Shown one piece after another: positions 59,002 to 64,000 of a stretch of DNA of 64,000 bases. The position numbers and the translations under genes are program-made. Each line of letters begins with the position of its first letter. Position 1 is the first letter of the stretch. Source of the stretch: CAZKFN01 sp964552035 (GTDB taxonomy: Bacteria; Bacteroidota; Bacteroidia; Flavobacteriales_E; Vicingaceae). The stretch spans positions 23,970 to 87,969 of the forward strand of contig CAZKFN010000002.1 in NCBI GenBank assembly GCA_964552035.1, given 5' to 3'. The notes beneath the pieces are model-generated. The model was not told the origin of the DNA. It made no database searches and saw only the letters and a list, made by a program, of their open reading frames with translations.

Positions 59002-62000
59002 ATGAGTATTAGGAATTGTAAAAAAATTATAATTTTTATTTTTTGTGCAGGCTTGGGTTTACCCGCTTTTTTTGCACAGTCAATATCTTTGAAAGATACT
59101 ATTGATTGGGGTTTGCCTATTAAATATGGTTTGGAAGGACAAGAGAAAAAACAATGTTTATTCTTTGAAGATGCTCAGTACAATTATGAGGAAAACCCCC
59201 TTCCTTTCATCTATAAAAAGTTAAATTTGCCTATAGGAGGTGTTGCAAATAGTATTTTTATAAAAGATGTTAAATACGAAAAATTAACCCCTCAGGAGGA
59301 TTTATTAATACAGTCAGTTAAAAATGAAATTCCTAATCAAATACATTATATAGTAGAAAAAGGAGTCGTTCGTAAAATTCCAGTGAGTTATTTAAAACTT
59401 TATCCTCTTGTAAGATTATCTTCTGGAGAGATTAGAAAAGTTGTATCGATTGAATTAGAAGTTTTTTATGAAGAAAGATCAAACTTATTTACAGCAGATA
59501 GAAAAGAGAACTCTCATAAAGCTTTGAAGTTTGCTAACCAATCCGTTTTGAGTAGTGGAGAATGGTATAAAATTGCTACTGTTAAAAGGGGAGTTTATAA
59601 AATCACTCCCGACTTTTTAGAAAAAATGGGAATTGATACAAGAACTATAGATCCAAGAAACATTAAGTTGTTTGGATATGGTAACGGAATGTTGCCCATA
59701 AAAAATAATGTTGAACGTCCAGATGATTTAATTGAAAATGCAATTTATGTAAAGGGAGAAACGGATGGTCGTTTGGATGAGGGAGACTTTATCGCATTTT
59801 ATGGCGAAGGCCAAGTTGTTTGGTCATTTGATACAGTTAAAAATGTATTTAATCATCTACTTCATCACTATAGTGATACGGTATTTTATTATTTAAATAT
59901 TGGGAGTACACCTGGAAAAAGAATTCAAAAAGCCACACCTTTAACATCGGCAAATCAAGAAGTAACCACTTTTGATGATTATGATTTTTATGAAATAGAT
60001 AAAGTAAATTTATTAAAGTCTGGTGCTTTATGGTTGGGAGAGACTTTTGAGAATCAATTGTCTTATAATTTTTCTTTTAACTTTCCAGATATTGATAAAA
60101 CATCTAAGGTTAATGTAGAAGTTAAGGTAGTGGCTCGTAGTGGTGTACAAAGTAAGTTTACAGTATCTTCTCAAGGGAATTCATCAGATGTCCTAGTAGA
60201 AGAAGTAGCAGTTAATCGATTTGATGCAACTTATGCTAGATCGGGTATAGGTAGACTGTCTTTTTTATCGAATTCATCTGTTGTTAATTTAAATATGACG
60301 TATAATAAGCCTCAGGCAATTTCTAAAGGCTGGTTGGATTATATCACAGTTAATGCCAGGCGAAAATTAGTCTATCATAATGCTCCACTATTTTTCAGAG
60401 ATACAAAATCCGTTGGTGCAAACAGGATAAACGAATTTAAAATTCAAACAAATAATGATTTAAAGGTTTGGGATTTAACAGATCGATACAACGCTGTAGA
60501 ACTGTCTACTAGTAGAAATGGCAATCAACTTTCATTTGTTAATAAAGCTGAGGAATTACGGGAGTATGTGGCTTTTAATGATTATGATTCCACCAATATT
60601 TTTATAAAAGGGAAGGTGCCCAATCAAAATTTGCATGCTTATCCTCAAGCAGATCTATTGATTGTTACTCATCCAATGTTTTTAAGTCAAGCTGAGGAGT
60701 TAGGAAATTTTCATGAGAGAGAAGGATTAAAGGTGCATGTTGTTACCACAACAGAAGTTTATAATGAATTTTCTTCTGGTTCTCAGGATCCTATAGCGAT
60801 TAGAAGTTTTGCAAAAATGTTTTACGATAAAGGGGATAAGCTTCAATATTTATTATTATTTGGCGATGCGTCTTATGATTTTAAGGATAGAATAAGTGGA
60901 AATACAAATTTTGTTGTTTCTTATCAATCTCCCAATTCCTTTGATCCTGTTGGCTCTTATGTTTCAGATGATTATATGGCGTTGTTGGACGACCATGAAG
61001 GAGCTTGGTCAGAGGATAGAAATAATTTAGATAAGATTGATTTAGGTGTAGGAAGATTGCCGGTAAAATCCATTGAGGAAGCTAATGCCGTAGTGAGTAA
61101 GATTAAAAATTATTATCGAGAGAGCAACATGGGAGATTGGCAAAACAAAATGGTCTTCGTAGCAGACGATGGGGATAATGCGCTGCATATGTCTCAAGCA
61201 GATAACTTAGCTTATCAATTAGGCCAAAGCAATAAAGAATATAATGTAGAAAAAGTATATTTAGGTGCTTATCAAAAGCAATTTACACCTGCAGGGCCAC
61301 GCATTCCGGAAGCCAATAAAAGAATTGATCAAGCTGTTATAAATGGAGCCTTGCTAGTCAATTATGTAGGACATGGGGGGGAAACTGGTTGGGCTGAGGA
61401 AAGAGTTCTGGATATTCGCACCATAAACGCTTGGAATAACTTTCAACAAATGCCTGTTTTTATGACAGCTACATGTGAGTTTTCCAGATTTGATGATCCC
61501 TTAAGGACTTCTGCTGGGGAGCTTGTTTTATTAAATCCTAGGGGTGGAGGAATTGCACTACTGAGTACAACTCGATTAGTTTATGCAAATCAAAATTTTC
61601 TACTGAATAAAAGTTTTATTAATCGGTTAATGGAGCGTAATCCTGATGGAAATTATAAACGACTAGGACAAATAGCTATGGAGGTGAAAAATGATAATGC
61701 AGGACAGTTAAATACAAGGAATTTTTCTCTTTTGGGTGACCCTGCATTAAAATTAGCCATCCCTAATTATACAATAGTAACTTCGGGGGTGTATAGGAAC
61801 GATAGCCTCCCTCTTGATACGGCAAGAGCCTTATCTAAAGTAACGGTAGAGGGATATATAATGGATAGAAATGGACCTCTTCATGATTTTAATGGAACCT
61901 TACATGCCACAGTTTACGATAAACCAAAATCAGTGCAAGCCAGCGGTAACTTTACTTTTAATTCACAAGAGGCAAGAATATTTAAGGGGAAAGCATCCGT

Positions 62001-62820
62001 ATCGAATGGGAAGTTTAATTTTAGTTTTATAGTTCCTAAAGATATCGATTATGATTATGGAAATGGTAAGATTAGTTATTTTGCAGAAGATGGATTAAAA
62101 TCTGGAAGTGGCGTATACGATAGTTTGTTAATTGGTGGAAGTAGCGATGATATGGATAAAGATAAGGAAGGTCCAAACATTTCTTTATACCTTAACGATA
62201 GAACTTTTGTGTATGGTGGAATAACAGATAATCAGCCGGTTTTAATAGCTGATTTAGAAGATGCATCTGGGATTAATACTGTTGGAAATGGGGTGGGGCA
62301 TGATTTAATAGCAATATTGAATGACGATACAGAAAACACCATGGTATTAAATGATTTTTATGAAGCCAATAAAGATGATTTTACCTCAGGGCAAATACGA
62401 TTTCCTTTAGAAAAGTTATCTGAAGGAAAACACAAGTTGACGATTAAAGCTTGGGATGTAGCTAATAACTCATCAGAGCAAACCATTGAATTTGTAGTAC
62501 AAGAGGACAAGGAAATTAAAATCGGAGAATTGGTAAATTATCCCAATCCATTTACAACCAATACAGAATTTATTTTTCAACATAATCAAGCGGGCATACC
62601 TTTAAGAGTTAAAATAGAGATTTTCACAATTTCTGGTAAATTGGTAAAATCAATTGATCAAACAATTGTAAGCCAAGGCTACCTTGTTAGGGATATTAAG
62701 TGGGATGGTAGAGATGATTATGGAAATAGAATTGGGAAAGGAGTTTATGTCTATCGGCTTAAAATTCGCTCTGATAATGGCTCTATGGCAGAAAAAATAG
62801 AAAAGTTAGTAATTATATAA
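59002..62820 (+). CDS. porU: T9SS sortase PorU (C25 gingipain-type protease)
   Basis: 1272 residues from ATG 59002, which opens a signal peptide ending PAFFAQ; an upstream TTG is less likely. The central C25 domain (about 550-930) has the catalytic pair His791 (VGHGGETGWAEE) and Cys825 (TATCEFSRFDDP). The C-terminal about 90 residues form a type A-like sorting domain with NYPNPFTTNTEF and WDGRDDYGNRIGKGVYVYRL. PorU cleaves the C-terminal signal of T9SS clients at the surface and attaches them to A-LPS, in complex with PorV. porV follows 72 nt downstream. Confidence 0.95.
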   Translation: MSIRNCKKIIIFIFCAGLGLPAFFAQSISLKDTIDWGLPIKYGLEGQEKKQCLFFEDAQYNYEENPLPFIYKKLNLPIGGVANSIFIKDVKYEKLTPQEDLLIQSVKNEIPNQIHYIVEKGVVRKIPVSYLKLYPLVRLSSGEIRKVVSIELEVFYEERSNLFTADRKENSHKALKFANQSVLSSGEWYKIATVKRGVYKITPDFLEKMGIDTRTIDPRNIKLFGYGNGMLPIKNNVERPDDLIENAIYVKGETDGRLDEGDFIAFYGEGQVVWSFDTVKNVFNHLLHHYSDTVFYYLNIGSTPGKRIQKATPLTSANQEVTTFDDYDFYEIDKVNLLKSGALWLGETFENQLSYNFSFNFPDIDKTSKVNVEVKVVARSGVQSKFTVSSQGNSSDVLVEEVAVNRFDATYARSGIGRLSFLSNSSVVNLNMTYNKPQAISKGWLDYITVNARRKLVYHNAPLFFRDTKSVGANRINEFKIQTNNDLKVWDLTDRYNAVELSTSRNGNQLSFVNKAEELREYVAFNDYDSTNIFIKGKVPNQNLHAYPQADLLIVTHPMFLSQAEELGNFHEREGLKVHVVTTTEVYNEFSSGSQDPIAIRSFAKMFYDKGDKLQYLLLFGDASYDFKDRISGNTNFVVSYQSPNSFDPVGSYVSDDYMALLDDHEGAWSEDRNNLDKIDLGVGRLPVKSIEEANAVVSKIKNYYRESNMGDWQNKMVFVADDGDNALHMSQADNLAYQLGQSNKEYNVEKVYLGAYQKQFTPAGPRIPEANKRIDQAVINGALLVNYVGHGGETGWAEERVLDIRTINAWNNFQQMPVFMTATCEFSRFDDPLRTSAGELVLLNPRGGGIALLSTTRLVYANQNFLLNKSFINRLMERNPDGNYKRLGQIAMEVKNDNAGQLNTRNFSLLGDPALKLAIPNYTIVTSGVYRNDSLPLDTARALSKVTVEGYIMDRNGPLHDFNGTLHATVYDKPKSVQASGNFTFNSQEARIFKGKASVSNGKFNFSFIVPKDIDYDYGNGKISYFAEDGLKSGSGVYDSLLIGGSSDDMDKDKEGPNISLYLNDRTFVYGGITDNQPVLIADLEDASGINTVGNGVGHDLIAILNDDTENTMVLNDFYEANKDDFTSGQIRFPLEKLSEGKHKLTIKAWDVANNSSEQTIEFVVQEDKEIKIGELVNYPNPFTTNTEFIFQHNQAGIPLRVKIEIFTISGKLVKSIDQTIVSQGYLVRDIKWDGRDDYGNRIGKGVYVYRLKIRSDNGSMAEKIEKLVII

Positions 62821-62848
62821 TAAAATGATTTATATAGAGTTTAATGGA

Positions 62849-62874
62849 TTGACTTTCTAAGTTTATTATATTTG
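62849..62874 (+). promoter_or_regulatory. Candidate porV promoter
   Basis: TATATTTG at 62867-62874 is a perfect -7 match, 18 nt before the GTG. TTGAC at 62849-62853 is only 15 nt upstream, shorter than ideal. The stretch TATATTTGCACACC is shared exactly with the tRNA-Val promoter. Confidence 0.5.
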
Positions 62875-62892
62875 CACACCTAAAAATTTATA

Positions 62893-64000
62893 GTGATAAA
62901 AAAATATTTTCATCGATTTTTGTTTTTAACAACAACTTTGGGACTTACAAGTAATTTATCTGCTCAAAGAGTTGTTACACCTAATAGCGGTACCAGTTCT
63001 ATTTCGGATAAGAGTACGATAACAAGATTACAGCTCAATACCATAACTACCGCAGTTCCTTTTTTAAGAATTTCACCTGACTCTAGAGCTGGAGCTCTTG
63101 GAGACGTTGGGGTTTCTACCTCTCCTGATGCCAATTCTATACATTGGAATCCTGCAAAATTAGCTTTTTTAGAAGATGAAGGTGGAGTATCTTTATCTTA
63201 TTCGCCATGGTTGAGGAATCTTGTTGGAGATATAAGTTTATCTTATCTCTCTGCTTATAAAAAACTAAATGACATTTCTACTCTTGGAGCATCTTTACGT
63301 TATTTTTCTTTAGGTGAAATTAATTTTACGGATATTAATGGGCAATCTATAGGGAATTTTACTCCTAATGAATGGGCTTTAGACGTGGCTTATGGGATGC
63401 AATTAACGGATGAGTTTTCTTTTGGAATGGCTTTGCGCTATGTTAATTCTAACTTAACTCAAGGTATTACTGTTCAAGGTCAAGATACGAAACCTGCACG
63501 TTCGGTTGCTGCAGATGTTTCTGCTTATTACCAAAATTCTGATATTAGATTAAAGGATTATGATGCTACTGTAGCAGCTGGGATTAACATCTCAAATATA
63601 GGCGCTAGAATGGCTTATACTGAGACTGACCAAAAAGACTTTTTACCGATGAATTTGGGATTAGGTGCCTCTTTAAAGCTTGAATTGGACGATTATAACA
63701 GTTTGACTTTTATTGGTGAAGCCAACAAGCTATTAGTGCCAACACCTCCAATTTATTTGGGAGATAGCTCGGGAAATATAGTATATGAAAATGATAGACC
63801 TGTAATTGCTTCTGGGAAAAATCCAAATCGAAGTGTTACTTCAGGTATCTTACAATCATTTTACGATGCTCCAGGCGATATTATAGGTTTTGATGAAAAT
63901 GGAAATCCAATCGTTGAAAAGGGAAGTATTCTAAGAGAAGAACTTAGAGAAATTATGCTTTCTGCAGGTTTGGAATATTGGTATGATAAGCAATTTGCTG
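62893..64000 (+). CDS. porV: T9SS outer-membrane protein PorV (LptO), C-terminus cut by window edge
   Basis: 369 codons are visible, starting at GTG 62893; the frame is open to the window end. A signal peptide (ends LSAQ, about residue 26) is followed by the strongly conserved PorV opening AVPFLRISPDSRAGALGDVGVSTSPDANSIHWNPAKLAF, in sections, then a FadL-like beta-barrel. PorV binds T9SS clients after translocation and hands them to PorU. Gene order porU-porV is the usual one in this phylum. Confidence 0.95.
   Translation, partial: MIKKYFHRFLFLTTTLGLTSNLSAQRVVTPNSGTSSISDKSTITRLQLNTITTAVPFLRISPDSRAGALGDVGVSTSPDANSIHWNPAKLAFLEDEGGVSLSYSPWLRNLVGDISLSYLSAYKKLNDISTLGASLRYFSLGEINFTDINGQSIGNFTPNEWALDVAYGMQLTDEFSFGMALRYVNSNLTQGITVQGQDTKPARSVAADVSAYYQNSDIRLKDYDATVAAGINISNIGARMAYTETDQKDFLPMNLGLGASLKLELDDYNSLTFIGEANKLLVPTPPIYLGDSSGNIVYENDRPVIASGKNPNRSVTSGILQSFYDAPGDIIGFDENGNPIVEKGSILREELREIMLSAGLEYWYDKQFA

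Overview
The window is AT-rich DNA from a bacterium of the phylum Bacteroidota, probably a Flavobacteriales-type lineage. The evidence is the type IX secretion genes (gldJ, porU, porV, two PorP/SprF-family genes), a giant repeat protein with a CHU_C/type B sorting domain, the families DUF4290, DUF2452 and head-GIN, and repeated promoters of the TTG-N19-TAnnTTTG form used by this phylum. I saw no CRISPR array, prophage, insertion sequence or rRNA. Most genes are housekeeping or envelope functions. The sequence is a scaffold with one 100-N gap at 27160-27259.

Layout. 1-524: C-terminally truncated MgtC-family membrane protein. 651-8507 (minus): two-component system followed by a heavy-metal RND efflux set (TolC-like, lipoprotein adaptor, small DUF190 protein, CzcA-like pump). 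The DUF190 gene appears shifted by one AT unit in a dinucleotide tract. 8698-15534: M48 protease, yaaA, DUF2452 protein, apbE, a four-cysteine NqrM-like protein, a GIN/PagL-like pair, mazG and a thioredoxin. 15540-23870: beta-helix lipoprotein, thioredoxin-like proteins, mnmD, cysteine-cluster protein, murA (Asp replacing the catalytic Cys), DUF4290, UvrD/PcrA helicase.

24054-29429: a repeat adhesin-like T9SS substrate with its SprF-like partner; it holds near-identical 531-bp tandem units and the assembly gap. 30343-32827: Trk/Ktr K+ uptake. 32833-36028: cysC-cysD-four-helix-bundle-cysN. 36236-44604: secA, DUF2795, cobalamin adenosyltransferase, LolD-like ATPase, methyltransferase, DUF1232 and M13 peptidase. 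44765-44838: tRNA-Val(TAC) with promoter and terminator. 44963-50107: TlpA/ABC-2 transporter operon, folC and tonB-exbD-exbB. 50108-51102: non-coding, with a relict sorting-domain fragment. 51103-56313: nhaD, anmK, acyl-CoA dehydrogenase, murF. 56377-64000: gldJ, a PorP-like gene, porU and the start of porV.

How it fits together. The T9SS part encodes machinery at the right end (GldJ, PorU, PorV, PorP-like) and a predicted client with its own SprF-like factor at 24-29 kb. Cell-wall genes (murA, anmK, murF), TonB energisation and metal efflux complete an envelope-heavy region. A recurring regulatory feature is a TAnnTTTG element ending exactly 4 nt before the start codon of several genes, which predicts leaderless mRNAs. 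I did not find a wholly new system. The strongest leads are the AT-tract frameshift, the expanding adhesin repeats, the leaderless-promoter pattern and the four-helix protein inside the sulfate-activation operon.
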